Notes under the pieces: model-generated
What the model was told of the DNA's origin: nothing
Seen by the model: the letters and a program-made list of their open reading frames with translations, nothing else
Database searches by the model: none
Origin: Rhizoctonia solani
Lineage: Eukaryota; Basidiomycota; Agaricomycetes; Cantharellales; Ceratobasidiaceae
Assembly: GCF_016906535.1 (NCBI RefSeq)
Contig: NC_057370.1
Coordinates: 2,232,001-2,296,000 of the forward strand
Direction of reading: 5' to 3'
DNA length: 64,000 bases
Shown here: positions 36,853-49,929 of the stretch, one piece after another
Layout: the number at the start of each line of letters is the position of its first letter
How positions within the stretch are numbered: position 1 is the stretch's first letter
Translations under genes and position numbers: made by a program

Positions 36853-38982
36853 ATCAGGTTTCTAGCCCCATCCAATCCTTTGGTTGAATTTAAGGGGAAG
36901 TTAATCCGTAGGGATATCTTTTGGTGGCAGTTACTTGAAAATAAGTCATGAGATTGAGTAGATGGGAAGGTACCCAATGCTGTATACACGTGTTTGGATT
37001 GGCTGGTAGTGTGCAGCACCAAGCCTTTGATCCTGAAGTCTACACGTATAGATTTACAATCATTATAGCAACTGACCTCGGCCAACTTTGCCAGGAAATT
37101 ATGCTATAGCTTATTGATTACCCTTAGATATTGCCCACGCTCTGGTACTAAAGCATACACAGTTGAAATTACTGGAACCTCTTAACCCAGTTGCCTACCC
37201 ACACGCTCTACCCCACTGTCTACACACGGAAGAGTACTGAGGACACCTCGTACAGATCTATCCATACCTCAATTATGGAGGTGACTCTGCCTTTACTGGA
37301 GGTCTCAAAGTAATTTGACAAGTCATCCCTGAGTCCGGTATCAGACCTAATAGATCGGCGGCCTGTTGTAATTAAACTCATGCTCCCTCTAGATCTGTAC
37401 CACCAGGCTTGAGGATTCCGGCAAGGTGATCGCTTCCTTAGTCCTGCTTACTCTGTTCTTGCATTTATTATATTGCGGATGTGTTATGTAACTATCTTCT
37501 AATGGGCCCTAGTCAGGGGGGGGGGGTTGGCCCACCCCTTGTGCAATAGAAATGCGCCAAAGCGACTTAATCATGGACGGACGCATATTGCGCACCCTGC
37601 TTGACTTGCATTCCATCTATGTGTGCCCGAAACCGGTATAATTGCGCACCCTAAATGCGTTAACAAACGATCTCACCTCTCAAATTGGAAATGCATTAAA
37701 TATCAATCAGGTTATCTATTGTTTTCGGTAAGTATACAGAGTCCGGTCCATACTTAGTGTTCTTCAGTAGCATACGGTGACAGCCCACTCGTCGTACCTG
37801 AATCGTTAGTCGACTTGCGTCATGCTGTACATTGGCTCCCCATCCGAGCATGTGAATTAACCAAAGGCGAACCTCGTTTAGTAGCTTTCGATTCCGAATC
37901 TAAGGCGCCAAATAACAAGCATATACCAATCTCACACCTGTTAAAAATCAGAGCAAATATATATTAGAGTATAGTAGTACTATCATTGACTTTGGGCCAT
38001 TTTTCATATTAGTTCCAGCCTGGTATCCTCACACACAACTCGAACGGTTTGTTTGGCGGCTATTATAGTATCAGTTTACGCTCTCGGTTATGACCTCCAT
38101 ACACCACTCGTTATGGCTGGTTTATGCCTGAATGCTGGTTCAAATTCGGGAGGAAGACTATAAACATTATGGTAGTGAAATACATATCTGTCCGTCTATG
38201 CATTCTAGAATCTTTCGGCTTGCGCACAATTCCCTCAATAGAGACAGCTACTGACGACACCCACCATAGTCGACCGACATCATCTAGGCAACATGACCGA
38301 GTGGTGCATACGTAAATGTGGTTCCACCTGCTATCGGAGTACAAAAATCATGTCGATTTGATTAACGCCTGCCCGATATATGAGGTCTGAACTCGATACA
38401 GTGCCTTGTGTCATCATTCTTGAAGGTACCATCTTCTTAGTAGGGAGGACGAGGCCATGGTCAAGCTTATTAGAGCATATGTCATACTAGCGTCCATGTC
38501 TCAGTGAGATAAATGCGCTCAGTTCGCCACCCACCTGTTCTTTACTTGGTCACTACAGCGCCAGGATCGGAGGTGCGCACTCAAATACTGTCAAAGCCTG
38601 CCTTCAACGGCTATGTTGGATCTCTATGTATGCTCCGTGCTGCTGCCTAGGCTCTGCCGTTGATCAACTCCTAGCATTCTATGCTGAGGAAGGTATGCAG
38701 CTCTGAAGAAATCCAAAGACATTGGGGCCGAGGCCTTTGTGGTATATGGAAGTTTATAAGTCTTGGGGGAGCTGGTCCCAATATTTCATCGCAACTTCCG
38801 ATCCCTTTCTCTTCTCGTTCGCTAACTCAGCTCCTCTCTCATTCTCACTTGGCCGTCTCTCTCTTTACGGGTGGCCATTCAGCGAGTCTGACTCGTCTCC
38901 GTTCTTTCTCTACCAACGCAACACACTCGACTGCTTACACTCTCTGAAACTACTCTACTCTATTGATTAACTAATACTAACG
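36853..38982. other. 2.1-kb gene-poor stretch and promoter
   Basis: No gene is supported between the F-box pseudogene and the hydrolase. The sequence holds a run of 11 G near 37516-37526 and many short meaningless open frames. The last 300 bp look like the hydrolase promoter: a TTTATAAG TATA-like box near 38753-38760 and a long C/T-rich tract from about 38800. Confidence 0.5.
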
Positions 38983-40586
38983 ATGATGAATTCTTCACTT
39001 TCCATCGGATCCTTTCCTTCTCAACCTACATACATCACTAGTTCCATTTCTGTTTCAGCTTTGACTCACTCTACCAGCCATTCTTTCATTCCCAGCTGTT
39101 CTCTATTCTCTTATGCTGCACTTGCATCGCTAGCTTTTATCCGTCCGTTTTGGAAACGGTTGCATGCGGGTACTCCCCGAAAGTCTGTCACGATCACTTC
39201 GGCCCCAGGTCCTGTATCGAACCTCGTCTGTAGTTTGCCATCATTGGGATCCCCTAACGCCGGGTTCGAGCCGGCATGGTGGCTCCCCGGGTGAGTTAGA
39301 ATCAGACCCGTGTCCATTACGAAACACTCATCAGAATCCATAGAGGTGACATGCAAACTGTCTTTTGTTCGATGGGTAACTTTGAGGCCGTAGACCGTAT
39401 CCAATACCAGAGGTAAGACTGATATACTTTGGTAATCACAGTAGAGATGCATGTATTTACCACCCTCTGTGATAGGAGGTTCATTCGTGTTCCTGACGGT
39501 GGAACTATTGCTCTCGACTTTTGTGCCGCCTCCGGTGCTACCGACGTTTCTCCTATTGCTGTTGTCCTTCATGGACTGACCGGAGGTTCTCATGAACACT
39601 ACATCCGGGCACTTATGACCGACCTTACCTCAGCCAACGCGGGTTTTCGCGCAGTCGTTGTCAATGGGCGAGGATGTGCAGGGGCTCCAGTTACCAGCCC
39701 ACAGCTCTACCATGGTGGAACTACCGACGATCTTCGTCACGCTCTCCTTTATATTCGCTCGCAGTTTCCTTCAGCACCCCTCATGGGTGTTGGGTTCTCG
39801 GTCGGAGCCAACATGTTGGCGAAATATCTCGGAGAGGAAGGCTCTTCTAGCGCACTGTGCGCCGGCGTCTGCCTCGCCAACGTTTGGGACTTTGCAGCTG
39901 GCATCGAACATATGGAAAATGGCAACTTCATGCAACGTTATGTTTATAATAATGCTCTGGGCTCGGCACAGCAGGCACTCTACCGCTCAGCCTCGTATGC
40001 ACTTCAAGGGGTTTCAAATCGTTGGCGCTTGCCCGAAGTCTTCGGCACGTCGTTCTGTGGAATGCGATGGATTGATGATAGGGTGGCGAGCCAAATGGCT
40101 GGATGCAAGGATGCCAAAGACTATTACGAAAGGAATAGCTCGTCACAATTCCTCAGTGGTGTCAAAGTCCCTCTATTAGGTCTCAATGCCTGCGATGATC
40201 CTATCGCATCCAAGACCATTCCATACAAGGCTGCCAGCTCGAGCGAATACTTTGTTCTTGCTACTACAGAGGGCGGAGGACATTTGGGATGGTTTACTCA
40301 GGAGAACGGCAAACTGAAGCGGTGGTATACTCGCCCCGTCGTTGAGTTTCTTACCGCCATTGCAGTGCGTTTATCAATACCCAATTCGCTTCGTATCTGA
40401 CGTGCATGCTACCCTTAGGTCAACCAATCGACCATGTCCACACCAGCAGCAGTCGTAAGCAATGATGGATTAATTTACGACGCCATTCATCCCGAGTTCC
40501 AATGCCGTGAAATTAGCGAGACTGAAATTCCCGCTGACATCTGGCGTCATGTAAATGCGACGTCATTGAGCAGCAAGGGATGGTAG
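38983..40586 (+). CDS. YheT/EHT1-family alpha/beta hydrolase (ABHD1/3-like)
   Basis: Exons 38983-39290, 39344-39412, 39476-40364 and 40419-40586 give 477 aa. An N-terminal hydrophobic segment (FSYAALASLAFI) may anchor it. Family blocks: PAWWLPGGDMQTVFCSMGNF, RFIRVPDGGTIALDF, VVLHGLTGGSHEHYIR, VVNGRGCAGAPVT and the nucleophile GFSVGAN (Ser at about 234). Acid NACDDPI and base GGGHLGWF complete the triad. Yeast EHT1/EEB1 make and hydrolyse medium-chain ethyl esters; animal ABHD1/3 act on phospholipids. The last intron was placed because it extends the frame to GLIYDAIHPEFQCREISETEIP; if it is retained, the protein ends 12 residues into the intron (stop at 40398-40400). The gene lies 313 bp upstream of PAH1 on the same strand. 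Confidence 0.9.
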
Positions 40587-40899
40587 CCCATTGATGATCT
40601 ACGACAACCATCGGAACCCAAAAAGCTTGTTTCATTAACTTATTATATCCGCTCTTTTGACATATTGTACCACTCATTTGTACTCTTAGCACAGCAATAC
40701 CTTACATAGTACTAATCTAATCCAATTTTGCTTGTCATCATATGACCCAGGGTGAGACGGGTAGGAATCACATGAACCGTGTAGGCGCCGGTTACACGTG
40801 ATTCCCCAACCGAAGGCTGCTATCCTCTAAGATCCCCACCGTACATATCTCAACCCGTTTCGCCCCCGATCCCTCGACTTTGTGCACCCGACTGTAGCC
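40587..40899. promoter_or_regulatory. Hydrolase-PAH1 intergenic region
   Basis: A 313-bp gap with the hydrolase 3' end and the PAH1 promoter. It contains an ACACGTGA motif near 40794-40801, an E-box variant. No other gene is seen. Confidence 0.4.
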
Positions 40900-43800
40900 A
40901 TGTATCTTGTTCGCGGCATAGTGACCGCCGCGACCGCTCCCTATCAGATATACAAGGATCTGAATCCGTCCACACTGACTGGCGCAATCGACGTCATAGT
41001 TGTCGAAAGGCGGGCAGAAAATGGTGAAACAGAGTTGGCGTGTAGTCCCTTCCATGTGAGGTTTGGAAAGTGGCAAGTATTGCTACCTGCAGACAAGAAG
41101 GTATGCCGATTTCCCCTTTTGGACACAAGCGTTGATTGGCCGCAATTTCTTGCACGCATGGCTGATTTGACACACTACGTGTATCACCGTATTGGCGACC
41201 TTTTGTGTATGTGTATCCCGTTCCAAAGCTCACGGCTCTCTTGTCATAGGTTTCCGTGTATGTTAATGGCAAACCGATGCCCTTTAACATGAAGATTGGC
41301 GAAGCAGGTGAAGCTTTCTTCGTCTTCGAAACGGATGAAGATGTCCCAGAAGAATTAATGACCAGTCCCATTCTCGAGCCTGTGCGACCTGGTCAAGAAT
41401 CGAGAAAACTTGCTGGCAGTGGTCGGCTTATTGGAAGATTTGGGACACAAACGGCGCGAGCAAAGGATGAGAACGCGTTGCTGGGCGATGCTTTAGTTTC
41501 GGGAGATGAAGGAAGTAAAACCGGGGTGACATCAGTAAGTAGTGTTGGAGCATACATACTTGAAATGTGACACGAAAATCCCTTCTAGGACCAGGAGCCG
41601 GAGTTTCTGGACCTTTCTAATCCTTCCGCACCACGGCCCCGTGGTTACTCACCAACCCCATCCCTTTCACCTCCTATGTCTACTAGTACCCTTGAAACTG
41701 CTACTCTCCCTGCATCAACCCCTCCAACAGAACACGGCTCCCTCCCGCGATCCTTCTTATCCAAAGCATTCAACGCAACCAAGGCTGCCGCTCATATCAC
41801 CGCTGAAGAGATAGAAGAAAAGAAGGATGCCGCGTATGATTTACTAAGGTACTCCAAAGGATCAGGGGGAATCGACGGTGTAGATCCCTCGGATGGCGTG
41901 GATGAAGAAGAAGCTCTGAAGCTGCGCGAGGCCGCCCAGCCACCTGAAATCCGGTATGGCCATAATGTTGTACTTGACATGGCAGGTTACCACTCCAAAT
42001 CTCAAGCAGTGGATGAGAGCTCCACGGAGCCAGAAAGTTGTAAGTTGGATGAGGCACTATTGTCATCGTTTTAATAGCACACCAATCAGCACCGTCGCAA
42101 CCGCGAAGACCATCCCTTTCGAAGGCCAAGCCTCATTCTGATATGACCCTGTCACCGTGCGTAGTTCATTGAATATGCATATGACTTAATTGATTCTGAC
42201 CCCAAGCAGGTCGGTTTCGCATGCTCCGTTCACTCGTGGCTCGTCGGAGCCACCCGAACGTATACCCGTTACTCAAGACGAATATAGCTGGGAGTGGGGC
42301 GCGATGCCAAAACTATCATCAGATTCTCAACTAGGAGGCAGTCCAAGCGCTAGTACTATCCGGGGTAATTCTTCGCCAAATCTTCCGACCATTCCTCTTG
42401 CCGAGCCTCGCACGCCTCCTTCAAATATCATTGGATTGGGACACCCATCGCGGATTAATCCTCGACCCGAATCCCGACCAGTATCCGATTCTGACTCACT
42501 TTTTGGTAATGGAGGTACACTCGTTGTCGAAAACGATGACGAGAATGAGCAGATATCAATGGAACACAATGGAATCAAACGTTTGACATTCGAATTGAGC
42601 CTTTGTGGCGATTCGCCATCTTCCCTGGACCCTCCAGAGGCTGCAAAACAGTTTTTGGCATCCAAAATCACATTGCAACGCTTACTTGAGGACCCCTCGA
42701 CCGTACACAGCGAAAAATTGATTATTCGTTGGGATGAAAAATATATTTCGAGAACAGATGGAACACCCTTGTTCGACGCCCTTGTGGCTTGGAGAGATAA
42801 TACATTGGCCCAACAATTATCTGCGGCATCAAATTCTCGAAATAATACTCCTCGTGGTCGATCGAGTTGGCTATGGTGGGGTAGAAGTCGCAGCGATCGT
42901 CCTGGTACCATCGACAACGAGGGGGCGCGAGCGACCGAGCGGCCTATGCTTTCCGATCCGCCTTCTGCGCCGGCTGGCTTGGACTTGGTGTGTGCAAACG
43001 TATAGCTGATGTCATAGTTCATACCAACTGAGATTACCGCGCAGGATGGGGCATCTAACCGGGCCGCCTCCCCTATTTCACCTACAAGTGAAAACGAGTC
43101 GGAAACTACACCCAATAAGCATTACGTGAAAACTCTGCGCTTGACCTCAGAACAACTTGTATGCCCCTGTTTCGAAAAAACGAGCTCTCAATCCTGACTC
43201 GCTAACCTTCCAGAAATCATTGGATCTAAAAAAAGGGGCCAATAGCATCACGTTTTCTTTGTCCTCGGGAGTGGTCGCCTGCACGGCGCGGATCTTCCTC
43301 TGGGATGCGCACGATCATATTGTCATCTCTGACATTGACGGGACCATTACTAAGTGCGTGTCGACGCTTACTCCCTGCGCTATCCTCACCTGTTGATATT
43401 TATGATTGTTCAGGTCTGATGCACTTGGCCATGTGTTCACGATGATTGGTCGTGACTGGACTCACCTCGGGGTCGCAAAACTTTACACAGATATTGCGCG
43501 AAATGGGTATAAGATAATGTACCTCACATCACGCGCAATTGGACAAGCAGACTCTACAAGGGACTATCTAAAGGGAATAAAACAGAACAATTTCCAACTA
43601 CCTGAAGGACCAGTTATTATGAGTCCAGACCGATTAATGGCCTCATTGCATCGGTAAGTTTAATTTTCTATTTCATGTTTTACCAACCAAAATGACAACA
43701 TTTGTGCATTTATCAGCGAGGTGATTATGCGAAAACCCGAGGTCTTTAAGATGGCATGTCTCCGTGATATTCAGAGGCTGTTCGGTAACGAGTACCGCAA

Positions 43801-44678
43801 CCCCTTCTATGCGGGTTTTGGCAACCGAATTACCGATGCCTTGTCTTACCGTAGCGTGAACGTCCCAAGTGACCGGATTTTTACGATCGATTCGAGTGGA
43901 GAGGTCAAGATGGAATTGCTAGAACTCGCGGGGTACAAATCATCGTAAGGGCTTTTTTTTGGTTGACGGTGAAACGATTGATCGACAGGGCTCCCGTAGG
44001 TATATTCACATGACAGATCTTGTTGATCAGATGTTCCCACCGGTCCACCGGCGCTGGGCTCCCGAATACACCGACTTTAATTTCTGGCGAGCTCCTTTAC
44101 CCGAAATCGAGCTACCGGATTTAAGCCCTCCTTCACCAGCCCTTTCAGCTCACTCTAACACATCTGGCGGAAGTCGACTTGGGCGACTCGTTAGTCTTGG
44201 CAGATCAGCCTCACGCGCTTCGTCAATTGACGCCCGGCAAGCGGAGAAGGATGTTCGAAGTTTAGGAGATACTGAACGTCGAAGAACTACGTCACATCCC
44301 GGCACGATTATGAGAGCAGGTACTGCAAACGTGAGGCCAAGTAGCCCCCTTACTGGCCCTGCAATGAGCGCGGAGGATTTAGATGTGATATCCGATGCAG
44401 AAGGAAGAATGCAAGGCGGTGTGGACATTGACCGGGAACACCGTCGACGGAAGAGCTTTGACAGTATGCCGGGGTCATTTGAGGAACGGCGATGGGTTCA
44501 CGGCGCAGATGAAGAGGACTCAGATGAACTGGCAACCCAGGATGATGCTTTTGACGACGAGGGCGAGGATGGAGACGAGGGCGATGACGAACACGACGAC
44601 GATGAAGATGATGACGACGAAGAGCCTCAATTCGATACGTTGGCTACCGATGAGATGGAGGATACACCATTCCTATAA
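40900..44678 (+). CDS. PAH1: Phosphatidate phosphatase PAH1 (lipin)
   Basis: Ten exons (40900-41100, 41250-41534, 41589-42039, 42090-42156, 42210-42987, 43045-43158, 43214-43353, 43414-43653, 43717-43944, 44000-44678) give 1060 aa. The N-LIP domain (about 1-105) begins with an amphipathic helix (MYLVRGIVTAATAPYQIYKDL) for membrane binding. The HAD-like catalytic domain (about 455-690) carries DIDGT (510-514), then GHVFTMIGRDWTHLGVAKLY, YLTSRAIGQADSTRDYL and AGFGNRITDALSYRSV. The tail is Ser/Arg-rich, then very acidic (Asp/Glu run to the end), as in yeast Pah1, where an acidic stretch recruits the Nem1-Spo7 phosphatase. Reaction: phosphatidate to diacylglycerol, controlling triacylglycerol and phospholipid synthesis. 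The 149-bp first intron is the longest in the gene. Confidence 0.96.
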
Positions 44679-45004
44679 TTTAATTATCCTTGATTTAATG
44701 GACAGTTTCTAATTCAATACTGATTCTATTGACATTTTATTCACGCATCACCGCACAGACTTCTTAGATTCGTACCATCGTCTACAATTAATTATGTTAT
44801 ACCTCTGTCTCGTATCGAGGATGATGATCCCAGAATACTCGTTCTTAATCAACTGGAGTTACCAGTGTAGGGGAATTCGCCCTTGTCCAGCGACTCGGTA
44901 AGGCTCAAACAAACAACCAAATAGGTATAGTCCAGTCTATGAAGGAACCAGTCCTACGATCCAAGTTAATTATACCACCATCCTGAGAGGGCCATCCATA
45001 GTGT
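44679..45004. other. Intergenic, convergent 3' ends
   Basis: A 326-bp AT-rich gap between two stop codons, probably the two 3' UTRs. No gene is seen. Confidence 0.5.
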
Positions 45005-46802
45005 CTACCAATCCTCCCATTCGTCGTCCTTTTTCGCCGGCGTTTGTGTCTTTGATGTATCAGATTTGGTACTAACACTGGGCTTGATATCATTGGCTTC
45101 GGCCACCCCAGTTGTTGCCCAGCCTTTATCGTCCCATTCATCCCATTCGCTGGCTTTGTTTGTCGTACCAGGTTGAGCGTTCGTGCCCGTGCTCACTTGG
45201 TTTGATCTACCATCATCGTCATGCCAAGAATTCCAACTATCCTCGTTGGAGCCCTCTGCAACGCGTCCATACTCTCCCTGACCACCGGGACCACCCGGCC
45301 CGCCTTTAGATTCGACCATGCACTAGACGCTGTGTTAACCACGTCTACACCCAGTTCTCTCCTTCCCCAATCATTGGCACCACGTCCTAACTCTGAAGCG
45401 CGTGCAGCATACTGCTCGACGACTGCCCTCAACGCAGGGTCGCGTGCGCGTTCCAGCCCAGGCTATATGAAAATTGGATTAGGATCGCCGAAATTCCAAA
45501 AGCTGCGCCTCCATACCTGTACGACGGACTCGTTTGCGACACGCGCAGCACTCGTCACGAGTGTAGAAAGAAAGCCCCAACCTTTGGAAAGTGCAGCAGC
45601 AGGATCGGTTTGCAAGTCGGCTAGACTTGGTGCTGCAGCACTGGACAGTCCAAAATTGGGGTTTGAAGATCCCGGCTGAGGAGATGGCGTTGAACCGAAT
45701 CCAACGTAACGGCCGCCCTGGGAAGGAGGAAGATCGTCGGGGCGCGATGCATTGGTCTACGGCAGTGCATGGTAGAAGTTAGATGAGGTGAGGTCACAAG
45801 CAACGTGCATACCTCGCCGAGTGATGCAAAATAAGCTTCGTTCGCGACCTTTCGGTCAACTGGCGTAGGGGCACCACTTGCCGCGGGAGAAGCAGAAGCA
45901 TCTCGGCTCGTACCCACTGATAAACCACCCCGTGTGCCAGCTCGCGACTTACGCAACGTGCCAGACGAATTCATTGCTGAAGTAGAATCAGGGGGTAGAG
46001 AGGGAGTCCAAGGTTGTCCGGCAAGCTTAGCACTAAGCTATACACGGAAATTCAATTTTCATCGATGGGATTCATATCTCTAGGCTCACCATCTCCCGAT
46101 ATTGGGTAGTGGCCCAACAATGATATTTATCATGTAGGGGCATACCTTCGCGATACCCACCAGCTTCTTTCGGTTCGTATTCCGCCAGGAACGTTTTAAA
46201 GGGGCCGTTACCGCCGATCTATAGGGCCGAGGGCGATAAGCCGGTGGAAGATTAGTTGGAGCCGGTCCACAGAACAGATTGTGACGCTGACATACATGCA
46301 TACGGTTAAGTTGGTCGGCGGACCAAGTATCCATTGTACAGCTGCGCACAAAGCTAACAGCAAACATGGGTCGCAGAGAAATTGCACCAAGGATTAGTGC
46401 TCCATAGAAGAACCAACCCCAACGAGCGTAGCGGTACAGGTACAAAGAAATGAACGTACGAGATATGGACACCAAAACCCTAGGTGGGAAGCCATGTACG
46501 TTAGAAAGACCGGATTGTATTTAACTTTGAATAGTAAGTGTAGACGCACCCTATGGACACCTGGGAAAAGAGTATCAATAAATTAAACTATATGAGAGAA
46601 TACCACTTACCCGCACAACTCAAACAGATGAACGATGCAACGCCGAGGCTGGCCCATTGTGGGTTAGGAGCACCACAGTCAACGCAGACTGCAACGTGGC
46701 ATTTAGTGTGCATAGGAAAATCTTGTTTGATAGCATACATTTATTTTCTCCCGTCTTGATGAGCTCCAGAAGTTCTTTTTTCGCGTACGCGGTGTCGGCC
46801 AT
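45005..46802 (-). CDS. GCS1: ARF GTPase-activating protein GCS1/ArfGAP1
   Basis: Exons 46739-46802, 46611-46688, 46550-46560 (11 nt), 46460-46479 (20 nt), 46296-46353, 46090-46218, 45813-46037, 45517-45756 and 45005-45462. The zinc finger is [27 protein letters not shown]; the catalytic-Arg segment is [21 protein letters not shown] and [14 protein letters not shown] follow. The C-terminal half has [14 protein letters not shown] and [10 protein letters not shown], amphipathic ALPS-like segments that sense curved Golgi membranes, and ends in Trp/Asp repeats ([21 protein letters not shown]). One base seems to be missing from the T3 run 45305-45307: the upstream frame (SSAWSNL) and downstream frame ([12 protein letters not shown]) do not join. 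With one base added the protein is 427 aa. Role: GTP hydrolysis on Arf1 in COPI traffic. Confidence 0.88.
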
Positions 46803-47802
46803 GCGAGCAGGTAATGGAATAGGGTGGATGTATGTGTTAGAGTGAGGGATGAGACGCCCGGCGCTATGTGGAAGATCAGGACCCTGAGTGCCATGTGGAT
46901 GACAGGAGTGTCCTGATATGGGATCTTTGAGCCAATGGGTCGTGTGTACATGTGTTGAACCAGCACCGATTCCAATAATTATTTGAGAACACCGATCGAG
47001 CTTGTTCTTCCACGCTGTGTTTCCGGGCGGTGGGTTGCAGGGTACGGGTGCCAAACGGTAGGTAGACTGGTACATGGAACTACTATCCCAGGCTACTAGC
47101 AGTGTTGATACTGATAATGGGCAGAATTTAATTTTAGCCGTTTACCGCAGCGCATTAGAACATTCAGCGTCAATTCTCGAATACTTACAATCTACAACTG
47201 ACAACTGACCCGGCCCGTCGTTCACGGTGCCTATCCACGCCTCCCTTTCTTTCAGCAGCAGCCACTGATGCTAACTTACCACTAGGATTCGCATCGGGTG
47301 TCCCGCAATTCAGGTCGCTCGCCAATACGGCTTCCCACCACCGATTAGAATCGCTCCAAATCAACTCGATTTCCAAGACAGTTTCCCCACTCAATCAGTA
47401 TGTGCATTCATGTTCCCCGTTCTGCCTCTTTCCGTGCAATCCCGTGCCCCCAATGTGACGGAAAACATCGCTCTCTAATTCCATCTATGATTCTCCAACC
47501 TCTTCTTTACCCTCTGATTCTACTGTCGTCCTCCGGCGCCCCTCTCCTTTCTCGGTCAAGTTCATGTTACAACTAGTCTGCCTCCTTTCATCCTACCTCC
47601 GGCTCCAGCACTAAATTTCACTGCTTTATCTACCTGACTACACATCCTCAAACTTTCCCCGACGCACCTAAAAGTGTGGAACCGCCCCTTCTGGCTTAAT
47701 ACTGTCCACAAATTTCTAGATTCTCTACATCTTGCGCTCTCTCCTACACTCTGAATTGTCTCCTTAAGTCCCTACTATTATACTGGTTTACTTATTCACA
47801 CA
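46803..47802. promoter_or_regulatory. Divergent region, GCS1 / velB
   Basis: A 1-kb gap between two divergent start codons. The half next to velB (about 47400-47800) is strongly C/T-rich on the plus strand, as in many fungal promoters and 5' leaders. No gene or small RNA was recognised. Confidence 0.45.
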
Positions 47803-49788
47803 ATGCAGCCACCCGTCCAGCAGCAGCGGACGCGGAGCAAAAAGACGTTTAAACCGCATGGTGAGATGAATGCACCACCAGCACAAATGGAGTCTTGGGG
47901 GAGACGGGAAGGTGATCTGTAAGCGGCTCCTGACCTTTTGGTACTTCATTTAATTAGACGCACCATTTTCAGAAATTATTCTCTTGAAGTTGTGCAACAT
48001 CCTCTTCGGGCGCGAATGTGTGGCTTCGGTGACAAGGCGAGTTACCGCCAAAGGACACCTGCCCGTTATTTGACCTGTGTCCTTTGCACAGGACCGAAGA
48101 CCCTTGGCCCCCGCGGCCGTAGCCAAAATGCTTGTAACGCGTCAAGATGATACAGTTGTGGATGCCGAGTAAGTGGTACCCCCAAGCAAACATTACTCAG
48201 GCTCTGACATAGATTCCCGCTTTATCCAAATCCATTTCAACCACAGTGATATCGATATCGCATTCTTTCTGGTAACTGTGGACCTATGGTCAGAATCCGG
48301 AACGGAAGAAATGAATCTTGTACTCCACCCATCTTCGGGTGGGCATGCAACAAGTTCATATCCAAATCGACGAACGAAACGACCCCCCACCACTGCATAC
48401 AGCGCACCGCCACCTAGCCATTATGATACACAGTCCTCGACACCCGCGCCAGCACCAACTGGATATCCTCCTCGGCATGAGGGCCCTTACCCGCCCCGTG
48501 GACCCGAAGAAAATGCGGGATACCCCCAACGCCCAGACGCAGCGTACGGTGGTCCAAGACCCGAAGGAGCTGGATATACAGGGCGCCCAGATGTACGTCA
48601 CCCTCCCGCTGTAATCATGTCGGTCGCGCTGAAATACCTTTTCTACTCGCACAGGACTCGCATACACAAACTCAATACGCCAATGCATATGAGGATCCCC
48701 GGGGGAACTGGCCACCTCACTATCCACCACCAGCGGGTCCAAGCGGAGGCAGCACGGCGCCGCCTGGCCCTGCCGCGGATCACTCACAATATCAAACGTT
48801 GCCACCAATTGGATCCATAATGGCGTCGCCTAGCCCTAATCCTCAACATGCGCCACACCCTCACTCACATCCCCACTCACACCAGCGCCCTTACCCACCA
48901 CCAGCACCAGCACCTGGACAATGGAATTACGGCTCGCAAAATCCTGCGTACATCGACCCAGCACTACAGCAACCTCCACACATGCAGCCCCCACACGGCC
49001 AACCCCCACCTGTGCCCGCCCCAGGACCCGCCTACTCAGAAGAGGGTGTGTATCCTAGCAATGCCCCAGGAGCTTCGTATTATGTACAAACACCTGCGGC
49101 GCTTCATGGAGCGGCGACTACCCAACACGACGGCTCGAGTGCAACGAACGGGCAATATACTCGTACCCTGGTTGGCCCGCTTTCTGCTAACGCATCGCGT
49201 CTCGTAGATGCAGAAAATCAGCCTGGTATATTCTTCCTATTCCAAGACCTCTCAGTACGTACCGAGGGTAAGTGCTCAAAGACAGTGGCCTACCCTCTTA
49301 CCAAAGCTAATCGGGTTCATCTGAGTCTAGGCACATTTAGGCTACGTATGAGGCTGATGAATGTTGGAGCGTGAGTTTTCATTTCAGCCACCATATATGA
49401 TTGAATGCGCAACTCTCTTCTCGTTATTCTAGGCATCCTGCTCCCAATGCACATGCCACACATGTCACCACCACATCTGCACCGGTCCTCGCCCAAACAT
49501 TCACCGACCCGTTCACGGTCTACTCCGCGAAACGGTTCCCCGGTGTACCTGGTACAGTGTTGCCCTAAGTTGCTCATCCGCGTAAAGCTAATCTGGAACC
49601 CCCTGTTTTATATAGAAACGACGCCACTGTCCGTTGCCTTTGGAACGCAGGGGCAAAAGCTTCCGCTACGTAATCGTAACCCTGGTACATCGAGTAAAAA
49701 AGGGGGGCGTAAAAATCGTGGAAATGGAAGCGATTCGGAAGGTGACTCCGAGGGGGGTGACTCGGATGACTCTCGCGGTACTGGGTGA
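47803..49788 (+). CDS. velB: Velvet-family regulator VelB
   Basis: Eight exons (47803-47918, 47973-48036, 48092-48168, 48247-48592, 48655-49267, 49331-49370, 49433-49551, 49616-49788) give 515 aa. The velvet domain is split: the first part has NYSLEVVQHPLRARMCGFGDKDRRPL and FFLVTVDLWSESGTEEMNLVLHPSS; the second has YTRTLVGPLSANASRLVD, GIFFLFQDLSVRTEGTFRLRMRLMNVG and AKRFPGVP with KLPLRNR. A roughly 270-residue Pro/His/Gln/Tyr-rich insertion lies between them, the arrangement that separates VelB from VosA and VeA. The tail is Gly/Ser/Asp-rich. Intron 48037-48091 starts GCGAGT (GC-AG). VelB acts with VeA/LaeA or VosA as a DNA-binding regulator of development, spores and secondary metabolism. 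Confidence 0.93.
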
Positions 49789-49929
49789 TTCACACGGAGT
49801 CATTCATGTCCCAATAGTAGGCCATGTAGATGCTAGTTGGGAGTAGTCGTATACATAGACTGGATGTGTACAGGGCAAAACAAAGACAAAATTTGACAGG
49901 CAGCATCGATATTCCACAGTCTTGGTTAG

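Noticed and set aside
39250..39280. tRNA T-arm/B-box-like GGTTCGAG
   Set aside because: It lies in the hydrolase coding sequence (GFEPAWW), the stem does not pair in tRNA register, and no A box or acceptor stem is present.
47803..49788. VosA or VeA identity for the velvet gene
   Set aside because: The large insertion between the two velvet halves and the C-terminal arrangement fit VelB better.
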